Assembly (NCBI GenBank): GCA_024685545.1 | Contig: JAIKVR010000082.1 | Location: 20,260 to 84,259 of the forward strand | From: Eubacteriales bacterium | GTDB lineage: Bacteria > Bacillota > Clostridia > Eubacteriales > Anaerofustaceae | Direction of reading: 5' to 3' | DNA: 64,000 nucleotides | Shown: piece by piece, positions 19,404-29,611 of the stretch | Position numbering within the stretch: position 1 is the stretch's first letter | Layout: each line of letters opens with the position of its first letter | Notes under the pieces: model-generated | What the model was told of the DNA's origin: nothing | Seen by the model: the letters and a program-made list of their open reading frames with translations, nothing else | Database searches by the model: none | Position numbers and translations under genes: made by a program

Positions 19404-19443
19404 AAAAAGAGAGGCTGAGCAATGCGCTTGGCCTCTTTTTTTA
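19404..19443 (+). terminator. Rho-independent terminator
   Basis: AGAGGC ... GCCTCT followed by TTTTTTT. Confidence 0.7.
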
Positions 19444-19499
19444 TGATACAATACGTTAAGATGATTTTTAGCGTTTAACGTGTGAAAAGAGAGTCGGAA

Positions 19500-21038
19500 A
19501 TGGAAGAAAACATTATTGAAATGCGCCACATCACCAAGGTGTTTCCCGGACTTGTAGCCAATGACGACGTTACGATCCAGCTGCGCCGAGGTGAGATCCA
19601 CGCATTGCTTGGAGAGAACGGGGCAGGCAAATCGACCTTGATGAACGTTCTTTTCGGCTTATACACCCCTGAAAAAGGCGAGATCAGGAAAAACGGCAAG
19701 ACCGTAGTCATTAAGGATCCCAATGACGCAACCGCTCTTGGAATCGGGATGGTACATCAGCATTTCCAACTGGTGCATAACTTTACTGTCCTGCAGAACA
19801 TAATCCTTGGAGCCGAGACTGTAAAAGGAGGATTCCTTCAGCTTGCACAGGCGCGAAAGAAAGTGGCGGATCTTTCTGAAAAGTACGGGCTAAAGGTCAA
19901 TCTGGACGCGCTGATCGATGATATTACTGTCGGGATGCAGCAGCGTGTTGAAATATTGAAAATGCTTTACCGTGACAACGAGGTACTTATTTTCGATGAA
20001 CCGACCGCAATGCTCACACCTCAGGAGATTAACGAGCTTATGCAGATCATGAAAGACCTTGTTGCCGAAGGCAAATCGATTTTGTTCATATCCCATAAGC
20101 TCAATGAAATAATGGCTGTGGCAGACAGATGCACTGTCCTCAGGAAAGGTAAGTGCATAGGAACTGTCAATACCGCAGAGACGACAAAGGAAGAACTGTC
20201 CGAAATGATGGTAGGCCGCAAAGTCGAATTTGTCGTTGCGAAAGAGGATGCCAATCCCACGGATACCGTGCTCGAGATAAAGGATCTGAGCGTTGCAGGC
20301 AGAAGATCGACGAAGAAATCCGTACATGATGTTTCTTTCAAGGTACATAAGGGCGAGATCGTTTGTATAGCAGGCATCGATGGCAACGGTCAGAGTGAAT
20401 TGGTTTATGCCCTGACTGGAATTATGCCCGCAGAGAGCGGTGAGATCATATTCAAAGACCGTGACATTACGAAAGAGACTATTAGGAACCGCAATCTCGA
20501 TGGCATAGCCCATATCCCGGAAGACAGGCATGAATACGGCCTCGTATTAGACTATACACTGGCAGAGAATCTCGTACTCAAAAAATACTTCATGAAAGAT
20601 TTCCAGAACAGGGGATTCATTGATTTCCCCGCAGTACGCAAATATGCTGACAGGCTGATCGAAAAATACGATATCAGGAGCTCACAAGGCGCATTGTCTG
20701 TAGCACGGAGCATGTCGGGAGGTAACCAGCAGAAAGCGATTGTGGCCCGTGAGATCGATTACGACCCTGATCTCCTCATTGCAGTCCAGCCCACCAGGGG
20801 TATGGACGTCGGTGCGATAGAATATATTCACAGGCAGATCGTCAAAGAACGTGACGAAGGAAAGGCGATCCTGCTCATTTCCCTCGAACTGGACGAGGTC
20901 ATGAATCTATCCGACAGGATCCTTGTCATGTTTGAGGGTGGGATTGTCGGGGAGCTCGACCCGAAACAGACCACGGTGCAGGAGCTTGGACTTTATATGT
21001 CCGGTGCCAAACGAAACGATATGAGGGAGGCTGAGTAA
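19500..21038 (+). CDS. ABC transporter ATP-binding protein (tandem ATPase, nucleoside/BMP type)
   Basis: GENGAGKSTLMNVLFGLYTPEKG, VHQHFQLV, second half GIDGNGQSELVYALTG, SGGNQQKAIVAREI; adjacent to BMP lipoprotein and two permeases. Confidence 0.95.
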   Translation: MEENIIEMRHITKVFPGLVANDDVTIQLRRGEIHALLGENGAGKSTLMNVLFGLYTPEKGEIRKNGKTVVIKDPNDATALGIGMVHQHFQLVHNFTVLQNIILGAETVKGGFLQLAQARKKVADLSEKYGLKVNLDALIDDITVGMQQRVEILKMLYRDNEVLIFDEPTAMLTPQEINELMQIMKDLVAEGKSILFISHKLNEIMAVADRCTVLRKGKCIGTVNTAETTKEELSEMMVGRKVEFVVAKEDANPTDTVLEIKDLSVAGRRSTKKSVHDVSFKVHKGEIVCIAGIDGNGQSELVYALTGIMPAESGEIIFKDRDITKETIRNRNLDGIAHIPEDRHEYGLVLDYTLAENLVLKKYFMKDFQNRGFIDFPAVRKYADRLIEKYDIRSSQGALSVARSMSGGNQQKAIVAREIDYDPDLLIAVQPTRGMDVGAIEYIHRQIVKERDEGKAILLISLELDEVMNLSDRILVMFEGGIVGELDPKQTTVQELGLYMSGAKRNDMREAE

Positions 21039-21039
21039 A

Positions 21040-22170
21040 ATGAAAAAAAGCAGCTTTAGAAATAATCCGGCTCTTGTCGGCCTGCTCGCATCCTTCACAG
21101 CGATCTTTTTAGGACTTGTATTCGGCTTTTTCATGCTGGGGATATTCAATCCAAGCTTCGCCGGTGCCGGCATCGTCAAGATACTGACAAAAGGACTCTC
21201 CTCTAAAGAAAAATTCGCCAAAGTTCTCTATCAGGCTGCCCCCTTGATGATGACCGGTCTTTCCGTTGGCTTTGCCATGAAAACAGGGCTATTTAATATC
21301 GGAGGCAGCGGTCAGTACCTGATTGGAACCTTCTGTGCCCTTCTGTTCGGCGTAGTGCTCAAACTGCCTTGGTATGTATGCCTGTTGGCGGCTATGCTCG
21401 GAGGCGCTTTCTGGGGTATTTTCCCCGGTCTTTTCAAAGCTTTGTTCAATGTGAATGAGGTCATAACAGCTATCATGTTCAACTGGATAGGACTGTTTCT
21501 GGTGAACCTGGCTTTCTCCAATACTCCAACTGTACTCGCAAATTATTACGGAGCTTCTGTTGCGGATAGGACAGCGAATATTGAAGCTGCCAACCCATCC
21601 GCCGTCATACCGAAACTCGGTATGGATAAGCTGTTCAACTCATCTTATATGAATATCAGCTTTTTTGTAGCCATGCTGGTCGCGGCAACGATTTACATCA
21701 TCATCGATAAAACGGTATTTGGATATGAGCTCAAAGCCTGCGGATTCAACCAGAAAGCCAGTATTTATGCGGGAATTAACGCCAAACGGAACGTCGTTAT
21801 CTCCATGATGATCGCCGGAGCTCTCGCCGGGCTCGGAGGAGGCATATATTACCTCTGCGGTACAGCACAATACACCATCGAGAAAGTACTGCCTGCTATG
21901 GGATTTAACGGAATACCTGTTGCCCTGCTGGCTAATTCCAACCCGATAGGAATAATCTTCTCCGCACTTTTCATCTCATATATCCAGGTAGGCGGCGAAG
22001 CGCTACAACCTGAATACGCCAAGGAGATAGTTGATATTATCATTGCATGTATCATCTACCTCAGTGCCCTTTCTGTATTGATGAAGGGGCTTATTACGGG
22101 GTTGCTGAGGGAAAAAGGTGGTAATCAGAAAGAAGTGATAGAGGAGGCTCCTCTGGAGGAAACGAAATGA
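21040..22170 (+). CDS. ABC transporter permease (nucleoside type)
   Basis: Multi-TM; FAMKTGLFNIGGSGQYLIGTF, FNWIGLFLVN, AGALAGLGGGIYYL motifs; operon context. Confidence 0.93.
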   Translation: MKKSSFRNNPALVGLLASFTAIFLGLVFGFFMLGIFNPSFAGAGIVKILTKGLSSKEKFAKVLYQAAPLMMTGLSVGFAMKTGLFNIGGSGQYLIGTFCALLFGVVLKLPWYVCLLAAMLGGAFWGIFPGLFKALFNVNEVITAIMFNWIGLFLVNLAFSNTPTVLANYYGASVADRTANIEAANPSAVIPKLGMDKLFNSSYMNISFFVAMLVAATIYIIIDKTVFGYELKACGFNQKASIYAGINAKRNVVISMMIAGALAGLGGGIYYLCGTAQYTIEKVLPAMGFNGIPVALLANSNPIGIIFSALFISYIQVGGEALQPEYAKEIVDIIIACIIYLSALSVLMKGLITGLLREKGGNQKEVIEEAPLEETK

Positions 22171-23159
22171 TAATCTTAGCCGATATTTTAGGTTCCACTA
22201 TTCTGTTCGGGGTTCCTCTTCTGCTTGTTGCTCTGGGCGGGATGTTCGCAGAGAGGAGCGGAATCATCAATCTGGCCCTTGAAGGCATAATGATCACAGG
22301 GGCTCTGTTCGGATGTCTGTTCCTCAGGAACGCCAATTTGGTGGGTTGGGGAGAGGTCCATCCACAGCTGGCAATGCTGGTGGCAATCCTACTTGCAGGA
22401 TTCGTCGGAGCTTTGTTTTCTATACTGCTTTCAATAGCTGCAATAAATCTGAAAGCGAACCAGACTATCAGCGGTACTGCTCTGAACCAGTTCGCGCCTG
22501 CATTTGCCGTAGTCTTCTCATGGGCAATACAGGGCAGGGGACAGACTACCATTAACATACCTTCCTGGATAAGGATCACCACTGCCAATTTTGGATTTGC
22601 GCCATCCGCAAATCCCGGTTTTTGGGAAACATTCATTTTCAAGAGCTTCTATCTTACTACACCGGTAGCATTGATCCTGTTTATTGCCTCTTATGTAATC
22701 TTATATAAGACCAGATTGGGCCTACGTCTTAGGGCATGCGGAGAACATCCTCAGGCAGCTGCATCTGTTGGAGTGAACGTATATAAGATGCGCTATATAG
22801 GTACGACGATATCAGGTTTTTTGGGCGGTATCGGCGGGCTGGCATTCACTATCGCTGCAGGCTCCAGCTTCCAGTCCACTGTTGCGGGATACGGTTTCCT
22901 TGCCCTCGCTGTAATGATCTTCGGAAACTGGAAGCCGGTGAGCATTTTCTTCGCCGCGAACTTCTTTGCCTTCTTCAAGGTCATCAGCTCTTATTCCAGC
23001 AATATACCGTTCTTGCCGAAATTCGAGAATATCAAGAGCTCTTCATATATTTACCAGTGCATTCCATATGTAGTTACCATGCTGGTATTGATCTTTACAT
23101 CAAAGCGCTCTCAGGCACCTTTGGCAGAAGGCCAGCCTTATGATAAAGGACAAAGATAA
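22167..23159 (+). CDS. ABC transporter permease (nucleoside type)
   Basis: GGMFAERSGIINLALEGIMITGALFG, LRLRACGEHPQAAASVGVNV, GGIGGLAFTI motifs. Confidence 0.93.
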   Translation: MIILADILGSTILFGVPLLLVALGGMFAERSGIINLALEGIMITGALFGCLFLRNANLVGWGEVHPQLAMLVAILLAGFVGALFSILLSIAAINLKANQTISGTALNQFAPAFAVVFSWAIQGRGQTTINIPSWIRITTANFGFAPSANPGFWETFIFKSFYLTTPVALILFIASYVILYKTRLGLRLRACGEHPQAAASVGVNVYKMRYIGTTISGFLGGIGGLAFTIAAGSSFQSTVAGYGFLALAVMIFGNWKPVSIFFAANFFAFFKVISSYSSNIPFLPKFENIKSSSYIYQCIPYVVTMLVLIFTSKRSQAPLAEGQPYDKGQR

Positions 23160-23169
23160 CACGGGTTTG

Positions 23170-23213
23170 AATAAATAAAAAAAGCAGGCTATAGCCTGCT
23201 TTTTTTATTTATT
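23170..23213. terminator. Bidirectional terminator between convergent genes
   Basis: Perfect 20-bp inverted repeat AATAAATAAAAAAAGCAGGC-TATA-GCCTGCTTTTTTTATTTATT. Confidence 0.9.
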
Positions 23214-23216
23214 CAA

Positions 23217-23567
23217 TTATTGTCCGTTGATATACTTATCGATGTCGTCCGGTTCATCTGCGATGTTGTCTACGACAGGATTCAGACCGCTCCCATTCTT
23301 CTGAATGTCGACCAGCTGGTCAAAGAGCTCGTCAATCTCTCCCTTTATTTCACTCGGGTCAAAAGATTCCCCGGTGGTAAGGGAATTATAGTAAGCTTTG
23401 CCAAGGTCCCTGTACCTTTTGCTGATAGCATATTCGATTTTCTCGGAATCGACCTTTGTTTTTGCGGAATCTAAAAAGCTGCTTGCGTATTCGCCTGCTT
23501 TTTTCGCCGCATTCTTTGATTTATCCACTAAGTTTCCAACAAGGTTCTTCAAATCATCATTTGCCAT
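23217..23567 (-). CDS. Hypothetical protein (116 aa, helical)
   Basis: Complete ORF with AAGGAGG-type SD upstream on minus strand; MANDDLKNLVGNLVDKSKNAAKKAGEYASSF... Confidence 0.7.
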   Translation of the reverse strand: MANDDLKNLVGNLVDKSKNAAKKAGEYASSFLDSAKTKVDSEKIEYAISKRYRDLGKAYYNSLTTGESFDPSEIKGEIDELFDQLVDIQKNGSGLNPVVDNIADEPDDIDKYINGQ

Positions 23568-23704
23568 TATTACGATCCTCCTTATGCGTGTATTATATCA
23601 TAAGTGCATAAGTTCTGCTGATTTTTAATTAAACGGTAAAAAATTTAAAAGTGATCAACGGAATCGGTCAATCAGAGTACGATGTGATCGGCTCTGTTGA
23701 TGAA

Positions 23705-23736
23705 AAGCCGAAGGAGAGCTTGTTCTCCTTCGGCTT
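23705..23736 (-). terminator. Terminator downstream of folC (possibly bidirectional)
   Basis: AAGCCGAAGGAGA-...-TCTCCTTCGGCTT with T-rich flank on both strands. Confidence 0.75.
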
Positions 23737-23796
23737 ATTTTCAGATATGCTGCAGAAACAGGCTGCGCCGTTTCTTTTCAGACTGCATGACAGGGC

Positions 23797-25119
23797 TTAT
23801 TTCTGCTTAGCAAGGTATTCGTTTATAACGGTACGGGCAGTGCCGATCATGTAGAGGCTGCCGGTGAATGCATAGATCTCGTCCTTTTTGGACAGATCCA
23901 ACTTACCGGGGATATCATCATAGCTGTCCATAAAATCTACTTCCATTCCGGGAGAGAGTTCTCTGATCTTTTCAGCCATGGCTTCAGAGGATATGGCTCT
24001 GGTCGGGTCATCGGGTGTCAGTGTGTATACTTTTTTAGCAACTGAGCAGAGCAGTTTGATAGAATCGTCCACCTGCTTGTCTCCCAGCATACCGTAGAAG
24101 AGAGTGACCTTTTGATCCGGGAAGTATTTCTTTATGCTGTCGGTGAATACGGTAATTCCTTCAAGGTTATGTCCGCCGTCGATGAGAATCACAGGTTCGG
24201 TGTTCAGAACTTCGAAACGTCCTGTGAAATGAACATTGCCAAGACCTTCCTTGATAGCCTCCGGCGTGATGTTCCATCCCTTGGATTTAAGTATCTCGAG
24301 GGTATTGAGCACATTCAGGCAATTGTATGTCTGGTAACTTCCGATAAGAGCCAGCTTGAACTCATCGATACCAAGTATAGAATCCTTCTTCTTGTATTTG
24401 AGGATCTGTCCTGAAATATCGTGAGAAAGCACCTCAATGTCGTCCGGATTGCACAGATGTACTCTTGCGTTCACCGAATCACCCTTGGCCTGGATAACGG
24501 GAACGGTCTCAGGAGGAACGAGTCCGTAGACCGAAACATCGCCGTTTGCCTTAATTATTCCGGCTTTCTCACTGGCGATCTCTTCGATCGTATCTCCAAG
24601 ATACTGCTGGTGTTCAAGTGAAAGAGAGCATATGACAGAAACTTCAGGCAACGGGCAGGTGTTGGTCGCGTCGAGTCTTCCTCCCATACCGACTTCGAAT
24701 ACTATGATGTCTACGTCATGATGCGCATAGTAATAATATGCTATTGCTGTGATGACCTCGAATTCGGAGGGGCAGTCATAACCCTTTTCAACCATCTTGT
24801 CAATCGTGTTCTTGACAATGGTCGTGGTCTCTGCCAGATCGTCATCGGGTATGGGTACCCTGTTTATCTGTATTCTTTCATTGAATCTCTCAAGATAAGG
24901 AGAGATGTAGAGCCCTACCTTGTATCCGGCAGCCTGCAGAACATCGGCCGTCATGGCGCAGGTCGAGCCTTTGCCGTTGCTTCCCGCCACATGAACGTAT
25001 TTCATGCCAAGATGCGGATCGCCCAGTTCATGGAGTAAGGTGGTTATATTCTCCAAACCTAATTTTTTGCCGAACTTGTGTGTGTTTTCGATGAAGTCCA
25101 GCGATTCCTGATAATTCAT
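23797..25119 (-). CDS. folC: Bifunctional folylpolyglutamate synthase/dihydrofolate synthase
   Basis: YVHVAGSNGKGSTCAMTADVLQ, YISPYLERFNERIQIN, VFEVGMGGRLDATN, LIDGGHNLEG motifs. Confidence 0.95.
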   Translation of the reverse strand: MNYQESLDFIENTHKFGKKLGLENITTLLHELGDPHLGMKYVHVAGSNGKGSTCAMTADVLQAAGYKVGLYISPYLERFNERIQINRVPIPDDDLAETTTIVKNTIDKMVEKGYDCPSEFEVITAIAYYYYAHHDVDIIVFEVGMGGRLDATNTCPLPEVSVICSLSLEHQQYLGDTIEEIASEKAGIIKANGDVSVYGLVPPETVPVIQAKGDSVNARVHLCNPDDIEVLSHDISGQILKYKKKDSILGIDEFKLALIGSYQTYNCLNVLNTLEILKSKGWNITPEAIKEGLGNVHFTGRFEVLNTEPVILIDGGHNLEGITVFTDSIKKYFPDQKVTLFYGMLGDKQVDDSIKLLCSVAKKVYTLTPDDPTRAISSEAMAEKIRELSPGMEVDFMDSYDDIPGKLDLSKKDEIYAFTGSLYMIGTARTVINEYLAKQK

Positions 25120-25446
25120 TGTTTTTCCTTTCTGTTTTCCAGAATTTGATGGTTATATTATACCATAATGCGGAAATAAATTATTACTATTCACAAAGAT
25201 TTAGAATAGGTCGAAATCGATTAGGCATGACGAAGTTGACTGCTATTCGGAGGGTGTCCGCAATGATATCCTTCCGGACTGACGACTATTTACCTGGGAA
25301 ATCGAGTTGCCCGATATCGTCGAAAAATCAGCTAGATCCATATGTTTAAGGTATAATATAAGACAGTTCGAGAATAATCTGAATTTCTCCGAAAAGGGTG
25401 AGATAAGAAGAATCGGATCAGATGAGGTTAAGAATCGGAATAGCAT

Positions 25447-26214
25447 ATGAGCAGATTTAATTATAACGGTAAAAGTTTATACTACGAAGAACACGGAGAT
25501 GGAACACCTCTTGTGCTTCTTCACGGCAATACGTCATCAGGGAAGATGTTCGATCCAGTCGTTCCTTCTCTGTCCCGGAAATATCGTGTGATTACGATAG
25601 ATTTTCTCGGTTGTGGAAGATCTGACCGAATCAAGCCTTGGCCGGACGACTTGTGGTATGAATGGGGAGATCAGGTCAGAGAGGTCTGCAGATACTTAAG
25701 CGATGAAAAGGTTAATATTTTAGGGGTCAGCGGAGGAGCTCTGGCTGCCATCAATGTCGCCCTCGATGACCCTGACCTGGTAAATGCCGTGATCGCGGAC
25801 AGCTTTGAAGGACTTGAGGCTGTGCCTTCCGTTACCAGCAATATTAAAAATGGAAGATCTCAGGCAAAGCAAAACGACAGCTTCAGGAGTTATCTTGAGT
25901 CGATCCACGGGGCAGACTGGGAAGAAGTATTTGACAGCGATACGGATGCTGTAATCAGACATGCGCTGAATATCGGAGCTTTTTTCCATAAACCGATAGA
26001 GGACCTTAAAGTGAGGATGCTGCTTACAGGGAGTCTTGAGGATGAAATGTTCCCAAATGGACATTATTGTGATCTTTTCAAGAATATATGCGGAAGGACA
26101 GCTTATGCCCAAAGCTATTTATTTGAGCACGGCGGTCATCCGGCAATGCTGAGTAATACGGAAGAGTATTTAGTGATGGCGGTTGATTTCTTTAGCAAGG
26201 ATAACACATGCTGA
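25447..26214 (+). CDS. Alpha/beta hydrolase
   Basis: LLHGNTSSGKMFDPV, GVSGGALAAI nucleophile elbow, EHGGHPAML catalytic His region. Confidence 0.88.
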   Translation: MSRFNYNGKSLYYEEHGDGTPLVLLHGNTSSGKMFDPVVPSLSRKYRVITIDFLGCGRSDRIKPWPDDLWYEWGDQVREVCRYLSDEKVNILGVSGGALAAINVALDDPDLVNAVIADSFEGLEAVPSVTSNIKNGRSQAKQNDSFRSYLESIHGADWEEVFDSDTDAVIRHALNIGAFFHKPIEDLKVRMLLTGSLEDEMFPNGHYCDLFKNICGRTAYAQSYLFEHGGHPAMLSNTEEYLVMAVDFFSKDNTC

Positions 26215-26431
26215 GAGGCAAAGCCAAAACCGCATCTAATAGCCATCGTCAGGTCTTTAGGCAGCTGTCATATGCTGTCTGTGTGAGATATCTTCTATGT
26301 ACTGTTTGATCAAACAGTAGGAATGTCTGGCTAATTCTTCTCTGGAACACAGCTTCGGCAAATCATATGGACAATTAACACTCAGCTGACCGTTAGTATG
26401 ATATAATCAAAAAAAATAATGGAGGACAGGA

Positions 26432-27136
26432 ATGTCTACACCACATAATACGGCAAATAAAGGCGATTTTGCGAAAACTGTGCTTATGCCCGGCGATCCG
26501 ATGAGGTCAAAGTTCATAGCAGAGAATTTTCTGAAGGACGCGGTTCTTGTAAACAATGTCCGCGGTATCAATGGATATACCGGATATTACGAAGGAAAAA
26601 GAGTCTCCGTTATGGCTTCAGGGATGGGTATGCCTACTCTTGGAATCTATGCTCACGAGCTGTTCCTTGAATACGATGTCGATACGATCATTCGCGTAGG
26701 TTCAGCCGGAAGCTACAGCGAAAAAGCAAAGATCAGGGATATCGTCCTTGCCCAGGCTGCATGCACAGATTCAAATTGGGCATCGCAGTATTTCCTTCGC
26801 GGAACGTTCGCCCCTATTGGAGATTTTGATCTTATCCAAAAAGCAAAGGCTGAAGCGGATAAGGAAGGGATCCGCTGTGTCGTAGGAAATATCCTTTCGA
26901 CTGATGTCTTCTATCAGCCTGAAGGCGAATGGCAGAGATGGGCGAAGATGGGCGTATTGGCAGTGGAGATGGAAACGGCAGCGCTTTATATGATTGCCGC
27001 CGAGACCGGGAAAAAGGCTCTTTCCATACTGACTATAAGCGATAATCTGGCAGATCCTTCCGAGGACACCACTCCCGAAGAACGCGAGAACTCTTTTACC
27101 GATATGATAAAGATCGCGCTTAGTATCGCGGAATAA
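26432..27136 (+). CDS. deoD: Purine-nucleoside phosphorylase, DeoD type
   Basis: MSTPHNTANKGDFAKTVLMPGDPMRSKFIAENFL, VMASGMGMPTLGIY, VEMETAALY, ISDN motifs. Confidence 0.96.
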   Translation: MSTPHNTANKGDFAKTVLMPGDPMRSKFIAENFLKDAVLVNNVRGINGYTGYYEGKRVSVMASGMGMPTLGIYAHELFLEYDVDTIIRVGSAGSYSEKAKIRDIVLAQAACTDSNWASQYFLRGTFAPIGDFDLIQKAKAEADKEGIRCVVGNILSTDVFYQPEGEWQRWAKMGVLAVEMETAALYMIAAETGKKALSILTISDNLADPSEDTTPEERENSFTDMIKIALSIAE

Positions 27137-27173
27137 TAAATCATTTTAGCAGCACATTCATTAAAAAAATGAC

Positions 27174-27204
27174 AAAGACCCGTGCCGGAGTGGCACGGGT
27201 CTTT
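27174..27204. terminator. Bidirectional terminator between convergent genes
   Basis: AAAGACCCGTGCC-GGAGT-GGCACGGGTCTTT. Confidence 0.85.
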
Positions 27205-27216
27205 GCTTTTGATCTA

Positions 27217-27591
27217 CTACTGAGTGAATCCCATATCTGAAGGGTCAAAATCCATAAAGGAGAATCCGGTGTCGGCGGCTTTCGAGACAGCCTGCGTGAT
27301 ATCGGTCATCACCTGCGAAAAGGCTGCCTGAGCCATTATGAACTCATTCACCTCTCTAACCGCGCTGATCGAAGCGTAGAGGTTGTTAAAATTCCCTATG
27401 CTTTCGTCATCAGGCTCCCTTCCCATGAATCTCATTGCTGATAATTGTATCTGAGCGGAGAGAAAATCCTTTACCATAGCCTGCCAGGTCTCATTTTGAG
27501 AAATCTTTTCAGCAGCGGCATAATACCTTCTGTATTCCGGACTTTCCTTTATCGCGTAAGTAAGTTCATTTAATTTATCGTATATGTTCAT
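27217..27591 (-). CDS. YlbF/YmcA family protein
   Basis: MNIYDKLNELTYAIKESPEYRRYYAAAEKISQNE...; size and helical pattern match YlbF (DUF964) family. Confidence 0.8.
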   Translation of the reverse strand: MNIYDKLNELTYAIKESPEYRRYYAAAEKISQNETWQAMVKDFLSAQIQLSAMRFMGREPDDESIGNFNNLYASISAVREVNEFIMAQAAFSQVMTDITQAVSKAADTGFSFMDFDPSDMGFTQ

Positions 27592-27594
27592 ATT

Positions 27595-29313
27595 TTACTC
27601 TGCCTTCATGATTATCGGCATGACGACAGGCTTTCTCATCGTCTTACCGAAAAGGTAGGTATCCATGGAGCTTTTAAGATTGCTCTTGATATCCTGCAGG
27701 CTGGCGTGTTCAGCAAGCTTGCTTTGAATAATATCCCTGGAGATTTGCTTGGCTTCTTTTAAAAGGTCTGCGCTGCCTCTCATATAAATGAAACCTCGTG
27801 AAAGGATGCTGGGTCCTGCAATGATCTTTTCGTTGTCGATAGTAGCGGAGATCACGAAAAGCCCGCCTTCGCTGAGCTTCTTTCTGTCCCGCAACACTAT
27901 ACTGCCAATATCCCCTATGCCTGAACCGTCCACCAGGGTTATTCCCACATTCAGCTGTTCGACTATCTTCGAGCCGTCTTTCGTTATTTCAAGCACCTGG
28001 CCGTTCTGCATGATGTTGATATTCTCTTCTTTCACACCAAGCTGCTTGGCTATCTCTGCGTGTGCATAAAGCATCTTGTATTCACCGTGGCACGGGACGA
28101 AACACCTCGGTCGGGTGAGCGCCAGGATAAGCTCCAGATCGTTCTGCGAACCGTGGCCTGAGACATGTACATCGGTAGCCCCCTGGTATACCACTTCCGC
28201 TCCCTGCTTTATTAGATCGCTTATTACGAATGCTACTGTCTTTTCGTTTCCGGGAATAGGTGATGCGGAGATGATGACGAAATCGTTACTGTTGATTTTT
28301 GCCTGACGGTGTTCTCCTGACGCCATTCTGGAAAGTGCGCTCATTGGTTCGCCCTGTGAACCGGTTGTAAGCAGTACCAGCTGCTCCGCGGGATACTGGC
28401 CTATATCGGATACGTCTATAAGTATACTGTCTTTGAACTTGAGATACTTCATCTCCTTGGCGACCTTGACCACGTTGACCATGCTGCGCCCAATTACAGC
28501 TACTTTTCTTCTGTGTACTCTGGCAGCATCGAATATCTGCTGTATGCGGTGAATGTTAGTTGAAAAAGACGCTACTATGATTCTTTTTTTAGCTGCCTGA
28601 GTAAATAACTGCTCGAAAACCACACCTATGGTTTTTTCGGATGCTGTGTGCCCGGGTTTTTCAGCGTTTGTGCTGTCCGAAATGAGCAGATCAATGCCGA
28701 ATGTTCCGGCTTCGGCGATTCTCGCCAGGTCTATACGCTGGTTATCCACCGGGGTAAGATCTACTTTGAAGTCTCCGGTATGAAATATGGTTCCGCCCGC
28801 GCACTTGATCAGAAGAGCAGCGCTGTCCGGGATCGAATGGTTCGTCATTACAAACTCTACCATAAATCCCTTCACTGTAACCACAGAACCGTAGTTCACA
28901 TTGTTCAGGTTCGCTTCGCTCTCCAGTTTATGCTCTGCGATTTTATTCTGTAATAGACCGATGGTTAGCTTTGTACCGTAGATTGGTATATTGCCGAATC
29001 GTTTGATGAAGTATGGAATCGCTCCGATATGATCTTCGTGCCCATGAGTAAGAAAAAGGCCCCGGATCCTGTTGAGCTTGTCGTCCAGATAAGAAAAATC
29101 GGGGATAACAAAATCTATCCCGTACATTTCGTCGTCGGGAAATTTTATCCCGCAGTCTATGATGATAAGATCGTCTTCACATTCGATTATTGTGAAGTTT
29201 TTTCCGATTTCCTCCATCCCGCCCAAAGGGATCACTCTGAAGCTTGGTGCCGGGTTCTCAGTCTTCTGGCTTACGGCAGTTCTACTTTGCGTGGAGGATG
29301 TCCTATTCATCAA
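27595..29313 (-). CDS. rnj: Ribonuclease J
   Basis: FRVIPLGGMEEIGKNFTIIE, LFLTHGHEDHIGAIPYF, HTGDFKVD, TTGSQGEPMSALSRMA, PCHGEYKML beta-CASP motifs. Confidence 0.95.
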   Translation of the reverse strand: MMNRTSSTQSRTAVSQKTENPAPSFRVIPLGGMEEIGKNFTIIECEDDLIIIDCGIKFPDDEMYGIDFVIPDFSYLDDKLNRIRGLFLTHGHEDHIGAIPYFIKRFGNIPIYGTKLTIGLLQNKIAEHKLESEANLNNVNYGSVVTVKGFMVEFVMTNHSIPDSAALLIKCAGGTIFHTGDFKVDLTPVDNQRIDLARIAEAGTFGIDLLISDSTNAEKPGHTASEKTIGVVFEQLFTQAAKKRIIVASFSTNIHRIQQIFDAARVHRRKVAVIGRSMVNVVKVAKEMKYLKFKDSILIDVSDIGQYPAEQLVLLTTGSQGEPMSALSRMASGEHRQAKINSNDFVIISASPIPGNEKTVAFVISDLIKQGAEVVYQGATDVHVSGHGSQNDLELILALTRPRCFVPCHGEYKMLYAHAEIAKQLGVKEENINIMQNGQVLEITKDGSKIVEQLNVGITLVDGSGIGDIGSIVLRDRKKLSEGGLFVISATIDNEKIIAGPSILSRGFIYMRGSADLLKEAKQISRDIIQSKLAEHASLQDIKSNLKSSMDTYLFGKTMRKPVVMPIIMKAE

Positions 29314-29593
29314 GTCCCTGGTAAAACTCAGTTACCTTATCGAATTCATCGTCATCTTCGATGTCAACAAGGTAATCCTCTCCATTCTCATCTGTTTCAA
29401 GCCTGTAGATGAAGGCGTCATCGCTCTCTTCGTCCTCATAGAGCACGATGTAATCCTTGCCTTCGAATTCAAATTCGCAGTCCACAAGCAGAGAGACCTC
29501 TTCACCCTGATCGTTGATCAGAGTAATCGTTTCCTGTTCGAGTCCTTCGTACTCGTCTTCCTCGACCTGTTCGATATCTTTCTTCTCGTCCAT
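29303..29593 (-). CDS. DUF1292 domain protein
   Basis: ETITLINDQGEEVSLLVDCEFEFEGKDYIVLYEDEESDDAFIYRLETDENGE; operon context with ruvX/ireB. Confidence 0.88.
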   Translation of the reverse strand: MDEKKDIEQVEEDEYEGLEQETITLINDQGEEVSLLVDCEFEFEGKDYIVLYEDEESDDAFIYRLETDENGEDYLVDIEDDDEFDKVTEFYQGLDE

Positions 29594-29611
29594 ATTGTTC
29601 TTCCTTCTTCC

